From: Lachnospiraceae bacterium | GTDB taxonomy: Bacteria > Bacillota > Clostridia > Lachnospirales > Lachnospiraceae | Length of the DNA stretch: 64,000 nt | Direction: 5' to 3' | Assembly (NCBI GenBank): GCA_017436305.1 | Contig: JAFSDJ010000038.1 | Span: 39,045 to 103,044 of the forward strand | In this document: positions 37,454 through 46,237 of the stretch, piece by piece | Layout of the letters: each line of letters begins with the position of its first letter | Numbering within the stretch: the first letter of the stretch is position 1 | Made by a program: the position numbers and the translations under genes | Notes under the pieces: model-generated | What the model was told of the DNA's origin: nothing | Database searches by the model: none | What the model saw: the letters and a program-made list of their open reading frames with translations, nothing else

Positions 37454-38236
37454 ATGATAGAAAAAAAACGGCAATTATTAAAAAGTATTGAAGAAGCAGA
37501 ATTAGTATTAGTAGGCTTGGGAAAAGAATTTATAGTGGATGACAGTGCCTTTTCTAATTGGGAATTATTTCAAAAATGGAAAGAAGCAGATAAAGAAGGA
37601 AATTATTTGTGGATGGAACCTTTTTTAAAGATAGTGTGGATGAAAGAACAGGAAGGCTTAGAAAACCAAAGGGCATATGAGAATTTAGCAAAGCTGTTAG
37701 AGGGAAAAAATTACTTTATTGTTACTCTTGCCACAGATGACATGATTTATGCAAGTGGACTAAATGGAGATAAAATTGTAGCACCTTGTGGAAGTGTAAG
37801 CAAATTGCAATGTCATTGTACGGAGGAAATTTTTTATTTCACGAAAGAAATGGAGCAGCAGTTAAAAAATGCTGTTTTATCAGGCAATTTAGCAGAATGT
37901 AAGCCTTTTGAATGTCCAAATTGTAATGAACTGTTACAATCAAATGTGATTTCGACCCAGACTTATAATGAGGCAGGATATTTGCCCGTGTGGGAAATGT
38001 ATACCAAATGGCTTCAGGGAACTGTGAATAGAAAGGTTTGCATTATAGAAGCGGGGGTTGATTTTTCTTATCCTTCTGTTATTCGCTTTCCATTTGAAAA
38101 AATAGCATTCTTTAATCAAAAAGCATCTTTTTATCGCATACATGAGAAATGGTATCAGCTTACAGAAGAGTTAAAGGACAAGAGTACGGCTATAGCTTGT
38201 AACGGTAAGGAATTTTTTATGAATTTATTTGTCTAA
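37454..38236 (+). CDS. Divergent Sir2-like protein
   Basis: 260 residues. The order of segments follows a sirtuin fold: a first nucleotide-binding strand (AELVLVGLGKEF in place of GAGxS), a TNxD-like strand (YFIVTLATDDMIYASGL), a GS-x4-QC element (CGSVSKLQCHC) where Sir2 has HG, a zinc ribbon (CHC and CPNC), and a late strand IIEAGVDFSYPSVIRFPFEK. The catalytic His is not in place (Pro-Cys-Gly), so NAD-dependent deacylase activity is doubtful. It may be a non-catalytic NAD or acyl-lysine sensor. It lies between two motility-linked genes but follows a terminator. Confidence 0.6.
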   Translation: MIEKKRQLLKSIEEAELVLVGLGKEFIVDDSAFSNWELFQKWKEADKEGNYLWMEPFLKIVWMKEQEGLENQRAYENLAKLLEGKNYFIVTLATDDMIYASGLNGDKIVAPCGSVSKLQCHCTEEIFYFTKEMEQQLKNAVLSGNLAECKPFECPNCNELLQSNVISTQTYNEAGYLPVWEMYTKWLQGTVNRKVCIIEAGVDFSYPSVIRFPFEKIAFFNQKASFYRIHEKWYQLTEELKDKSTAIACNGKEFFMNLFV

Positions 38237-38354
38237 AGCCGTCCGGTATGGTAGACTAACAGTAGTGTATTATGTTCATAAAAGAAAATAGGAATTATGA
38301 AGGTAATGAATAATTACGAAAATAGATAGAAACGGAATACTGCAGGAGGGTTTT

Positions 38355-40616
38355 ATGGGCTCAAGTGAAGAATATTTAGACAGTCTGCTTAAAGCGGCTA
38401 TAGATAATGAGACAAATTTAGATAACGGGGTACATACAGATAATAAGGAACAGTCTGAGAATGAAAAAGCGTTGGAAAATGAAGTAAATCAACCGGGAGA
38501 ATTGGATTTAGAGAGTATTTTGAATATGGGCGCTGAGAGTGTTTTAGAGGGTGGACTAACTCAACAAGAGGGATTGAATTTAGAAAGTTTACTAAATCAG
38601 GAGAGTGAGCTGGATTCAGAAAATTTGCCAAATCAGGAGAGTGAGCTGGATTCAGAAAATTTATTAAATCAGGAGAGTGAGTTGGATTCAGAAAATTTAT
38701 TAAATCAGGAGAGTGAGCTGGATTCAGAAAATTTGCCAAATCAGGAGAGTGAGCTGGATTTAGAAAACTTACTAAATCAGGAAAATGAGTCGAATTCAGA
38801 AAGTATGCTAAATCAGGAGAGTGAGCTGGATTTAGAAAACTTACTAAATCAGGAAAATGAGTTGAATTCAGAAAGTATGCTAAATCAGGAGAGTGAGCTG
38901 GATTTAGAAAACTTACTAAATCAGGAAAATGAGTTGAATTCAGAAAGTTTACTAAATCAGGAGAGTGAGCTGGATTTAGAAAATTTACTAAATCAGGAAA
39001 ATGAGCTGGATTTAGAAAGCTTACTAAATCAGGAAAATGAGTTGAATTCAGAAAGTGAGTTAAATGAAGGAGAAGGATTAGATTTAGAAAGTTTACTAAA
39101 TCAGATGACAGAACAGAGTTTGGAAAATGAGCAAAATATAGAAGACGAGATCTCTGTGGAAGATATGTTTAAGGAGGAGGTCGCAACGAAAGAAGCAGAA
39201 AATTATTCTACTGATGATTCACAGTTGTTAGAAAACTCTGGCAAAGAAGACGAAGAGTTGGCAGAAATTAGCGAACTGTTAAATCAGTCGGGTGATGGTG
39301 CAATCATAGATGATGACATGCTTGCTCTGCTTGAAAATATTTCCGAAGAAGGTGGCTCAGAATATGCTGAGCAACCTGGTACGGAAGGACCGGACGAAAT
39401 TGATATTTTCGCAATGGATGGTAATGGGGAATTGGAGGAGCTATTATCAGGCGGAGAAGAATGGAACACTGAACAGGCAGTAGATGAAAGTGAAATCGAA
39501 GCGCTTTTAAAGGAAAAACCAGAGCCAGTAAAAGAGAAAAAGAAGTGGTTCAAAAAAAAGAAAAAAGACAAAAAGAAAGAAAAATTAGCAGAAGCTGAAG
39601 TGGAAACAGAACATGTAGAGGATAGTCTACACGGAGAAGAAGTTGCACCAAATGAATTTCTAGCGGAGGCTTTTTTTGGAGCAGAAGAACTTAGTGGAAT
39701 AGAAGGATTGGAAGCTTTAGTAGGTGGAGAAAATGGTGTTCAATCACAAGATAAGCAACAAAAGGAAACCAAAAAGGCCGGAGTTTTCAGTAAATTTATA
39801 GAATTTCTTATGGAAGAGGAAGAAGAAGAGGAAGAACAACCGCCTAAAAAGGAAAAAGGTAAAAAAAGCGGAAAAGGCAAAAAAGCTTCTAAAGCAGAGA
39901 AAGAAAAAGCAGGTAGTGAAAATGATGCTCTTTTAGAAGAATTAGAAGAGGAAGACAAAAATAAAAAAAAGAAGAAAGTAAAAACCAAAAAGAAAAAGGA
40001 AAAGAAGAAAGAGGAAAAAGACACAGAAGCAACCAAAGATGAGGGAAAAAAATTACCAAAGAAAATTGTAAGAGGAATTTTTGTAGTATGTTTTTCCATT
40101 ATGGTGCTGTTAATTGTTGCTTCAATGCTTTTGCCGGTAACTTTATCCTTAAAAGAGGCGAGAAAGGCTTATTACAATCGTGATTATAAAACAGCTTATG
40201 AAAATTTAGTAGGCAGAGATTTAAATAGTAGCGATTCCATAATGTTAGAAAAAGCAACAACCTTATTGACACTGCAAAGACAATACGAGTCCTTTGCAAA
40301 TTATCATAAGATGGGTAAAGAACTGGAGGCTTTAAACGCTTTAGTAAAAGGATGTAATGTATATATAAGCTTAAAGGATACTGCAATAGAGCAGGATGTG
40401 ATAACAGAGTTAGATGAAATCTATACATATATTTTAGATAGCTTAGAGTATATTTATGGAGTATCTGAGGAAGAGGCATTGCTACTTTATTGCATAGAAG
40501 ATGATGCTGTGTATACAGAGGAACTCCAAAAAATTATAGACAGTAGTGAAGGTGTAACAGAAGGAAGTATACCGGCCTATCAAGTTGGAGATGAGGATTC
40601 TGTTACAGAAGAATAG
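38355..40616 (+). CDS. Large membrane-anchored Leu/Glu/Asn repeat protein with FliM-like short helices
   Basis: 753 residues, not recognised. Residues 1-80 are acidic. About 81-260 hold 12-residue repeats of the form NQESELDLENLL. About 260-385 are acidic with further LL-ending helices (MLALLENI, ESEIEALLKEK). About 385-565 contain Lys-rich and Glu-rich blocks. A membrane helix (about 570-597, IFVVCFSIMVLLIVASMLLP) is followed by a C-terminal TPR-like helical domain of about 155 residues. The charge of the Lys block places the large repeat part in the cytoplasm. The repeats resemble the CheY-binding ends of FliM (SQSEIDSLL) and FliY (SQDEINALL), only by eye. GGAGGG precedes the ATG. Confidence 0.75.
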   Translation: MGSSEEYLDSLLKAAIDNETNLDNGVHTDNKEQSENEKALENEVNQPGELDLESILNMGAESVLEGGLTQQEGLNLESLLNQESELDSENLPNQESELDSENLLNQESELDSENLLNQESELDSENLPNQESELDLENLLNQENESNSESMLNQESELDLENLLNQENELNSESMLNQESELDLENLLNQENELNSESLLNQESELDLENLLNQENELDLESLLNQENELNSESELNEGEGLDLESLLNQMTEQSLENEQNIEDEISVEDMFKEEVATKEAENYSTDDSQLLENSGKEDEELAEISELLNQSGDGAIIDDDMLALLENISEEGGSEYAEQPGTEGPDEIDIFAMDGNGELEELLSGGEEWNTEQAVDESEIEALLKEKPEPVKEKKKWFKKKKKDKKKEKLAEAEVETEHVEDSLHGEEVAPNEFLAEAFFGAEELSGIEGLEALVGGENGVQSQDKQQKETKKAGVFSKFIEFLMEEEEEEEEQPPKKEKGKKSGKGKKASKAEKEKAGSENDALLEELEEEDKNKKKKKVKTKKKKEKKKEEKDTEATKDEGKKLPKKIVRGIFVVCFSIMVLLIVASMLLPVTLSLKEARKAYYNRDYKTAYENLVGRDLNSSDSIMLEKATTLLTLQRQYESFANYHKMGKELEALNALVKGCNVYISLKDTAIEQDVITELDEIYTYILDSLEYIYGVSEEEALLLYCIEDDAVYTEELQKIIDSSEGVTEGSIPAYQVGDEDSVTEE
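38595..39134 (+). repeat. 36-bp coding tandem repeat array
   Basis: Thirteen clear 36-bp units begin at 38595 and every 36 bases to 39027, with two degenerate units to 39134. Two subtypes alternate (NQESELDLENLL and NQENELNSESML), implying that a 72-bp block was itself duplicated. Confidence 0.92.
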
Positions 40617-40625
40617 TGCAGGTGA

Positions 40626-40664
40626 TTTAAAGGTTACTGGAGGTTATGTACAGTAACCTTTAAA
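40626..40664 (+). terminator. Hairpin after the repeat-protein gene
   Basis: TTTAAAGGTTACTG (40626-40639) pairs perfectly with CAGTAACCTTTAAA (40651-40664) around an 11-base loop. There is no long T-run after it, so it may be a weak or bidirectional terminator. It shares the GTTACTG/CAGTAAC core with the hairpins at 44563-44704. Confidence 0.65.
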
Positions 40665-40703
40665 ATGAAATCATATATCAGGAAAATATAGGAGATACAG
40701 AAT

Positions 40704-41321
40704 ATGATAGCAATTATTGATTATGATGCAGGAAATATTAAAAGTGTGGAAAAAGCATTGCAGACATTGGGAGAAGAAGTGGTAGTGACAAGAGACAAAG
40801 ATACCATTTTAAACGCCGAAAAAGTCATTCTCCCCGGAGTAGGAGCTTTTGGAGATGCAATGGAAAAAATTCACAATTATGGGCTTTATGATGTGATACA
40901 TCAGGTAATAGAAAAAAAGACCCCATTTCTTGGCATCTGCCTTGGACTTCAACTATTATTTGAACGTAGTGATGAAAGCAAAGGGGTGGAAGGACTTTCT
41001 GTTCTAAAAGGAGAAATTTTACGAATCCCTGATAAGGCACACTTAAAAATTCCGCATATCGGCTGGAATTCATTGAAGTTTCCAAATAGTGGGCGCTTGT
41101 TTCAAGGAATTGAAGGAGAGGCTTATGTATATTTTGTACATTCTTATTATTTAAAAGCGACAGAGGAAAATATTGTAACTGCTACGACTGATTACAGTAC
41201 TTTGATTCATGCTTCTGTGGAAAAAGACAATGTGTTTGCGTGTCAGTTCCATCCGGAGAAAAGTTCCAAGGTGGGATTGCAGATATTGAAAAATTTCGTT
41301 GAAATAGGCAGGGAGGAATAG
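40704..41321 (+). CDS. hisH: Imidazole glycerol phosphate synthase, glutaminase subunit HisH
   Basis: 205 residues, class I glutamine amidotransferase: catalytic Cys in FLGICLGLQLLFE, His-Glu in CQFHPEKSS, and the N-terminal IIDYDAGNIKSVEKAL. It supplies ammonia to HisF for histidine and AICAR formation. It sits 3 bases before hisF. No other his genes flank the pair, so the pathway is split in this genome. Confidence 0.96.
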   Translation: MIAIIDYDAGNIKSVEKALQTLGEEVVVTRDKDTILNAEKVILPGVGAFGDAMEKIHNYGLYDVIHQVIEKKTPFLGICLGLQLLFERSDESKGVEGLSVLKGEILRIPDKAHLKIPHIGWNSLKFPNSGRLFQGIEGEAYVYFVHSYYLKATEENIVTATTDYSTLIHASVEKDNVFACQFHPEKSSKVGLQILKNFVEIGREE

Positions 41322-41324
41322 AAC

Positions 41325-42086
41325 GTGCATACAAAGAGAATTATTCCATGTTTAGATGTACACGGAGGCCGTGTAGTAAAAGGTGTTAATTTTGTAAATC
41401 TTGTAGATGCCGGTGATCCGGTAGAAATTGCAGCAGCTTATGATAAGGCAGGAGCAGATGAACTGGTATTTTTAGATATTACCGCATCCAGTGATGCAAG
41501 AAATACAGTAGTAGATATGGTACGAAAAGTAGCTGAAAAGGTATTTATTCCATTTACTGTTGGGGGCGGTATTCGTACAGTAGAGGATTTTAAGGCGATT
41601 TTAAGAGAAGGGGCAGATAAGGTTTCCATTAATTCTTCTGCTATCAATAATCCCAATCTCATTAGTGAGGCTGCTGATAAATTTGGAAGCCAGTGCGTAG
41701 TAGTTGCCATTGATGCCAAAAGACGGGCAGATGGAAGCGGCTGGAATATTTATAAAAATGGTGGCAGAATCGATGTGGGAATTGATGCAGTAGAATGGGC
41801 TATGAAAGTTAATGAACTGGGTGCCGGAGAAATTCTTTTAACAAGTATGGATTGTGACGGTACAAAAGCAGGGTATGATATCCAACTGACTAAAATTATT
41901 TCAGAAAACGTATCTATTCCGGTTATTGCCTCAGGTGGTGCCGGTGAGTTACCACATTTTTATGATGCTTTGACTGAAGGAAAGGCAGATGCTGCTTTGG
42001 CGGCGTCTTTGTTCCACTTTAATGAGCTGTCTATTGAGCAGGTGAAGAAGTATTTAAGGGAGAAGAATGTATCCGTCAGGATGTAA
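41325..42086 (+). CDS. hisF: Imidazole glycerol phosphate synthase, cyclase subunit HisF
   Basis: 253 residues, (beta/alpha)8 barrel. The first catalytic Asp is in [18 protein letters not shown] and the second in [15 protein letters not shown]. Phosphate-binding glycines lie in [14 protein letters not shown] and [10 protein letters not shown]. It starts at GTG 41325 after a GGGAGGA site. It forms the heterodimer with HisH. Confidence 0.96.
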   Translation: MHTKRIIPCLDVHGGRVVKGVNFVNLVDAGDPVEIAAAYDKAGADELVFLDITASSDARNTVVDMVRKVAEKVFIPFTVGGGIRTVEDFKAILREGADKVSINSSAINNPNLISEAADKFGSQCVVVAIDAKRRADGSGWNIYKNGGRIDVGIDAVEWAMKVNELGAGEILLTSMDCDGTKAGYDIQLTKIISENVSIPVIASGGAGELPHFYDALTEGKADAALAASLFHFNELSIEQVKKYLREKNVSVRM

Positions 42087-42122
42087 ATATATGAAGGAGA
42101 AACTTGGAAGGAACAAAAGAAA

Positions 42123-42797
42123 ATGGCAGCAATAAGCAACGACTGGTTAGAACCATTAACACCGGAATTTCACAAGGATTATTATAAAGAATTGTTTGCT
42201 AAAATCAGGGAAGAATACAGTACACATCTGATTTTTCCGCCAGCAGATGATATTTTTAATGCCTTTCATTTAACACCTTTAAATGAAGTAAGGGTAGTGA
42301 TTATCGGTCAGGATCCGTATCATAATGTGGGACAGGCACATGGACTTTGTTTTTCTGTAAAGCCGGATGTGGATATACCCCCATCCTTGGTAAATATTTA
42401 TAAGGAAATGCAGGATGATTTAGGTTGCTATATTCCTAATAACGGCTATCTTGTAAAATGGGCAAAGCAGGGTGTTCTTATGTTAAACACAGTGCTGACT
42501 GTCAGAGCCCATCAGGCTAATTCTCATAGAGGATTAGGTTGGGAGCGGTTTACAGATGCCGCCATTCAGGTGCTAAATAAAGAAGACAGACCGATTGTAT
42601 TTATTCTTTGGGGAAGTCCGGCACAAAAGAAAAAAGCAATGCTAAATAACTCAAACCATTTGATTTTAGAAGCACCTCATCCAAGTCCTTTGTCGGCTTA
42701 TCGAGGATTTTTTGGTAGCAAACCTTTTAGCAAAACTAATGCTTTTTTGAAAGAACATGGTTTAAAAGAGATTGACTGGCAGATAGAAAATGTTTAA
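42123..42797 (+). CDS. ung: Uracil-DNA glycosylase
   Basis: 224 residues, family 1 UDG: water-activating Asp in VIIGQDPYHNVGQAHG, uracil-specific FSV/I segment, Asn-containing LMLNTVLTVR, and the minor-groove loop HPSPLSAYRGFFGSKPF. It removes uracil from DNA in base excision repair. It lies 36 bases after hisF and may be co-transcribed with it. Confidence 0.97.
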   Translation: MAAISNDWLEPLTPEFHKDYYKELFAKIREEYSTHLIFPPADDIFNAFHLTPLNEVRVVIIGQDPYHNVGQAHGLCFSVKPDVDIPPSLVNIYKEMQDDLGCYIPNNGYLVKWAKQGVLMLNTVLTVRAHQANSHRGLGWERFTDAAIQVLNKEDRPIVFILWGSPAQKKKAMLNNSNHLILEAPHPSPLSAYRGFFGSKPFSKTNAFLKEHGLKEIDWQIENV

Positions 42798-42805
42798 TAT
42801 AAAAG

Positions 42806-42835
42806 TTGTACAGTTTTTTATTTACAATGTATGAT
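42806..42835 (+). promoter_or_regulatory. Candidate lysA promoter
   Basis: TTGTAC (42806-42811), an 18-base spacer and TATGAT (42830-42835). A small hairpin (CAGATA/TATCTG, about 42875-42891) lies in the leader. No lysine riboswitch-sized structure fits in the 85 bases before lysA. Confidence 0.4.
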
Positions 42836-42920
42836 ATTTATCTCATAATTAGTAATAAAATATGAAATACTATCAGATAATCTTTATCTGAAAATATGAA
42901 AATACATGAGGAGAGAAAAA

Positions 42921-44204
42921 ATGAATAAGACACCATTTGTAACAAAAGAACAGCTTGATGAAATCGTAAAAACTTATCCTACACCTTTTCATATTTATGA
43001 CGAAAAGGGAATTCGTAAAAATGCTCAGGCATTAAAGGATGCGTTTGCGTGGAACAAAGGATTTAAAGAGTTTTTTGCGGTAAAAGCTACTCCAAATCCT
43101 TTCTTAATTGATATTTTAAGAGAGTATGGTTGCGGTTGTGACTGTTCTTCTATGACAGAATTAATGCTTTCTAATGCAATGGGAGTAAACGGGGAGGATA
43201 TTATGTTTTCTTCCAATGCAACACCGGCAGATGAATTTGTTTATGCGGATAAAATTGGGGCAACTATCAATTTAGATGATTTTACACATATTGAATTTTT
43301 AGAAAAAACACTTGGTAAGCTGCCTGAAACAATCAGTTGCCGTTACAATCCGGGTGGAGTGTTTAAAATCAGCACAGATATTATGGACAACCCGGGAGAT
43401 GCCAAATATGGCTTTACTACAGAGCAGTTATTTGAAGGCTTCCGTATTTTAAAGGAAAAGGGTGTAAAGAAATTCGGTCTTCATTCCTTCCTTGCAAGTA
43501 ATACAGTAACAAACGAGTATTATCCAACACTTGCCAGAACTTTATTTGAAGTGGCAGTTCGTTTAAAAGAAGAAGTAGGAGTTTCCTTAAGCTTTATTAA
43601 TTTATCCGGTGGTATCGGAATTCCTTACAGACCGGACCAGGAGCCAAATGACATTGGGGTAATTGGTGAAGGAGTAAGAAAGGTTTATGAAGAAATTTTA
43701 GTACCGGCAGGTCTTTCTGATGTAGCTATTTATACAGAACTTGGACGTTTTATGATGGGACCTTACGGACATCTTGTTACAACGGCCATTCATGAAAAAC
43801 ATACTCACAAGGAGTACATTGGCTGTGATGCCTGTGCAGTAAACTTAATGCGTCCTGCTATGTATGGTGCATACCATCACATTACCGTTATGGGTAAAGA
43901 GAATGAGCCTTGCGACCACAAATATGACATTACCGGTTCTTTATGTGAAAACAACGATAAATTTGCTATCGACAGAATGTTACCAAAGGTTGATATGGGC
44001 GATTTACTTGTAATTCACGATACAGGTGCTCATGGTTTCGCAATGGGGTACAATTATAACGGCAAATTAAAATCCGCAGAGCTATTGTTAAAAGAAGATG
44101 GTACTGTACAGTTAATCCGCCGTGCCGAAACGCCAAAGGATTACTTTGCTACCTTTGATGAGTTTGATATTTATAAGAAATTTGATTTTAATGATAAGGA
44201 TTGA
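42921..44204 (+). CDS. lysA: Diaminopimelate decarboxylase-type PLP enzyme
   Basis: 427 residues, fold-III PLP decarboxylase: Schiff-base Lys in EFFAVKATPNPFL, substrate His in FGLHSFLAS, PLP-phosphate glycines in NLSGGIGIPYRPD, ELGRFMMGPYG, and the active-site Cys region GSLCENNDKFA. The last step of lysine synthesis from meso-DAP is the likely reaction. ATG 42921 follows AGGAGAG; an in-frame ATG at 42906 lacks a site. Related carboxynorspermidine decarboxylases are an alternative but fit less well. Confidence 0.87.
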   Translation: MNKTPFVTKEQLDEIVKTYPTPFHIYDEKGIRKNAQALKDAFAWNKGFKEFFAVKATPNPFLIDILREYGCGCDCSSMTELMLSNAMGVNGEDIMFSSNATPADEFVYADKIGATINLDDFTHIEFLEKTLGKLPETISCRYNPGGVFKISTDIMDNPGDAKYGFTTEQLFEGFRILKEKGVKKFGLHSFLASNTVTNEYYPTLARTLFEVAVRLKEEVGVSLSFINLSGGIGIPYRPDQEPNDIGVIGEGVRKVYEEILVPAGLSDVAIYTELGRFMMGPYGHLVTTAIHEKHTHKEYIGCDACAVNLMRPAMYGAYHHITVMGKENEPCDHKYDITGSLCENNDKFAIDRMLPKVDMGDLLVIHDTGAHGFAMGYNYNGKLKSAELLLKEDGTVQLIRRAETPKDYFATFDEFDIYKKFDFNDKD

Positions 44205-44243
44205 ATTGAGAATTAGAATATTGCTAAACTAGTTTCGTGAGAA

Positions 44244-44272
44244 AAGCTTCGGTGTCTGCCGGAGCTTTTTTT
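44244..44272 (+). terminator. Intrinsic terminator after lysA
   Basis: AAGCTTCGG pairs with CCGGAGCTT (one T-G) around TGTCTG and is followed by TTTTT. Confidence 0.88.
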
Positions 44273-44299
44273 AGAGGATTAAAAATGGGGAAAGGTATA

Positions 44300-44339
44300 T
44301 AAAATAAAAAGCTGAAATCCTAAAATTGATTTCAGCTTT
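44300..44339 (-). terminator. Terminator of the tRNA-Leu gene
   Basis: AAAGCTGAAATC (44308-44319) pairs perfectly with GATTTCAGCTTT (44328-44339). Read on the minus strand the stem is followed by TTTTTATTTT, a proper tract downstream of the tRNA 3' end. Confidence 0.85.
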
Positions 44340-44347
44340 CTATTTAC

Positions 44348-44430
44348 TGCCGGCGGCGGGACTTGAACCCGCACGTGGTCACCCACAACAGATTTTGAGT
44401 CTGCCTCGTCTGCCATTCCGACACGCCGGC
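44348..44430 (-). tRNA. tRNA-Leu (anticodon CAA)
   Basis: Read on the minus strand: acceptor GCCGGCG/CGCCGGC, D-arm region GTCGGAATGGCAGACGAGG, anticodon loop CTCAAAA giving CAA, a long class II variable arm (GTGGGTGACCAC), and T-arm GCGGG-TTCAAGT-CCCGC. The discriminator is A. The CCA end is not encoded and must be added after transcription. It decodes UUG leucine codons. Confidence 0.96.
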
Positions 44431-44460
44431 TAATTAGTTACAACTATGCAACTGAATATT

Positions 44461-44489
44461 ATAATAACATATCATTTCTGTACTTGCAA
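44461..44489 (-). promoter_or_regulatory. tRNA-Leu promoter
   Basis: On the minus strand TTGCAA (44489-44484), a 17-base spacer and TATTAT (44466-44461) lie about 30 bases upstream of the mature tRNA 5' end. Confidence 0.6.
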
Positions 44490-44545
44490 GTGATTTTTTT
44501 GTGGAAACCAATTAATTATAAAATGCTTAGTATTCTTATAGCTGG

Positions 44546-44704
44546 TTGGGCGTCCTGATTCCGTTACTGTTCACTGTACCTCGTAAACAGTAACAATTCG
44601 CAGGCTCATTTAAAGTTTTGCTACGCAAAGGGAGCCTGCTCACACCCAAATCACGTTCATGAGCAACAAAACAGCAAGTGTTTTGTTGCTGACTGAACAG
44701 TAAC
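44546..44704. other. Nested multi-hairpin element in a gene-free region
   Basis: The 451-base gap 44431-44881 has no credible gene. Within it, a closing stem TTGGGCGT/ACACCCAA (44546-44553 with 44642-44649, one mismatch) encloses GTTACTGTT/AACAGTAAC (44563-44571 with 44586-44594) and GCAGGCTC/GAGCCTGC (44600-44607 with 44632-44639, with an inner TTTGC/GCAAA). A third hairpin GCAACAAAAC/GTTTTGTTGC (44663-44672 with 44680-44689) follows. TGAACAGTAAC at 44694-44704 can alternatively pair with 44563-44573. It could be a structured RNA or a dispersed palindromic (REP/MITE-like) element. Confidence 0.6.
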
Positions 44705-44881
44705 CTGCTTCATGCAACTTTACAACATATTCAAACTTCTCTATTCCTATTTAAAGAAAAATATGGTATCATAATTTTATATGAGATTTTTCAAAAATAG
44801 CATAATATAGCAAAAATAATTTCTCTAAAATGAAGAATAAATAACAATAAATCTATAAAACAGAAAAGGAATTAGATTCAT

Positions 44882-46174
44882 ATGAAGATAAGATTCAAAA
44901 ACGCAAGAATATTAACCATGAAAGACGGAGAAGATATATTTTTCGGTGAACTTCATGTAACAGACAATAAAATTTCCTATATTGGTGAAGAAAAACCGGA
45001 GTTTGCAGATGCTAACTGGGACAGGGTAATTGATGTAGAAAAAAATGTGTTGATGCCGGGATTTAAAAATGCCCATACCCATTCAGCCATGACTTTTCTT
45101 CGTACTTATGCAGAGGACCTTCCACTAAAGGAATGGCTTTATGAAAAAGTATTTCCAATGGAAGCCAAATTACAACCACAGGATATGTACCCATTATCAA
45201 TTTTAGGAATTATGGAGTACTTAACTAGTGGCATTACTGCTAACTTTGATATGTACATGGCACCGAAATATGTAGCAGAGGCAGCAAAGGATACCGGTTT
45301 TAGAACAGTTCTTTGCGGTAGTGCCAATGACTTTGGCGGCTCAAAAGAATCTTTAAAAAATGAATATGAAACCTTTAACAATTATCATGAGTTAGTAAGC
45401 TATCAGTTAGGTTTCCATGCAGAATACACAACAGCAAAAGAACTTATGTTAGATGTGGCTGACTTAGCACGGGAATTAAAAACCCCTGTATACCTTCATA
45501 ATTCTGAAACAAAAGAAGAAGTAGCAGGCTGTGTGGAGCGTTATGGTACAACACCTACTGCATTTTTAGATAGTATTGGTATGTTTGAATATGGCGGTGG
45601 CGGTTTCCATTGTGTTCATATGACAGAGGAAGATTTAAACATCTGCAAAGAAAGAGGGTTATATGTAGTAAGTAACCCAGGATCAAACTGTAAGTTGGCC
45701 AGTGGAATTGCCCCGATTTCCAAAATGCTTGAAATGGGAATTCCGGTAGCCCTTGGTACAGATGGACCTGCAAGCAACAACTGCCTTGATATGTTTAAAG
45801 AAATGTTTTTAGTCTCAGGACTTCAGAAAATTGCCTGTGAAGATGCTACAGCACTAGATTCCATGGAAGTATTAAAAATGGCAACGGTAAATGGTGCAAA
45901 AGCAATGGGACTTACAGAATGTGACGTATTAGCTGAAGGAAAACTTGCAGATTTGATTATGATTGATTTAAATCAGCCCAATATGCAACCAATCCATCAT
46001 ATTCCAAAGAATATTGTATTTAGTGGTAGCAAAATCAATGTGGCCATGACCATGATAAACGGAAAAATTCTTTATGAAAATGGAAAATTCTTTATTGGAA
46101 AGGAACCGGAGGAAATTTACGAACAGGTAAATGCTGTTGTTTCAAGAATTATGGGAACATCGGAAGCTATTTAA
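44882..46174 (+). CDS. MTA/SAH deaminase-family amidohydrolase
   Basis: 430 residues, metal-dependent amidohydrolase: metal His pair in GFKNAHTHSAMTF, LGFHAEYTTAKEL, Glu in YLHNSETKEEVAG, His in FHCVHMTEEDL, and metal Asp in ALGTDGPASNNCLDM. This pattern fits the family of 5'-methylthioadenosine/S-adenosylhomocysteine deaminases (MtaD/TrzA type). The substrate cannot be fixed by eye; guanine or other deaminases of the family remain possible. A TG-extended -10 (TATCAT, 44767-44772) may drive it. Confidence 0.85.
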   Translation: MKIRFKNARILTMKDGEDIFFGELHVTDNKISYIGEEKPEFADANWDRVIDVEKNVLMPGFKNAHTHSAMTFLRTYAEDLPLKEWLYEKVFPMEAKLQPQDMYPLSILGIMEYLTSGITANFDMYMAPKYVAEAAKDTGFRTVLCGSANDFGGSKESLKNEYETFNNYHELVSYQLGFHAEYTTAKELMLDVADLARELKTPVYLHNSETKEEVAGCVERYGTTPTAFLDSIGMFEYGGGGFHCVHMTEEDLNICKERGLYVVSNPGSNCKLASGIAPISKMLEMGIPVALGTDGPASNNCLDMFKEMFLVSGLQKIACEDATALDSMEVLKMATVNGAKAMGLTECDVLAEGKLADLIMIDLNQPNMQPIHHIPKNIVFSGSKINVAMTMINGKILYENGKFFIGKEPEEIYEQVNAVVSRIMGTSEAI

Positions 46175-46237
46175 TCTTACATGTTGCCGGAAATGTTTCC
46201 TGTATAAAACCAGGAAAAGAATAAAGGATGAGTAAAC

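Noticed and set aside
38595-39134. Possible CRISPR array because of the regular 36-bp period
   Set aside because: Units are contiguous without spacers, in frame within a 753-residue protein, and no cas genes are near.
42836-42920. Lysine riboswitch before lysA
   Set aside because: The space is too short and only one small hairpin is present.
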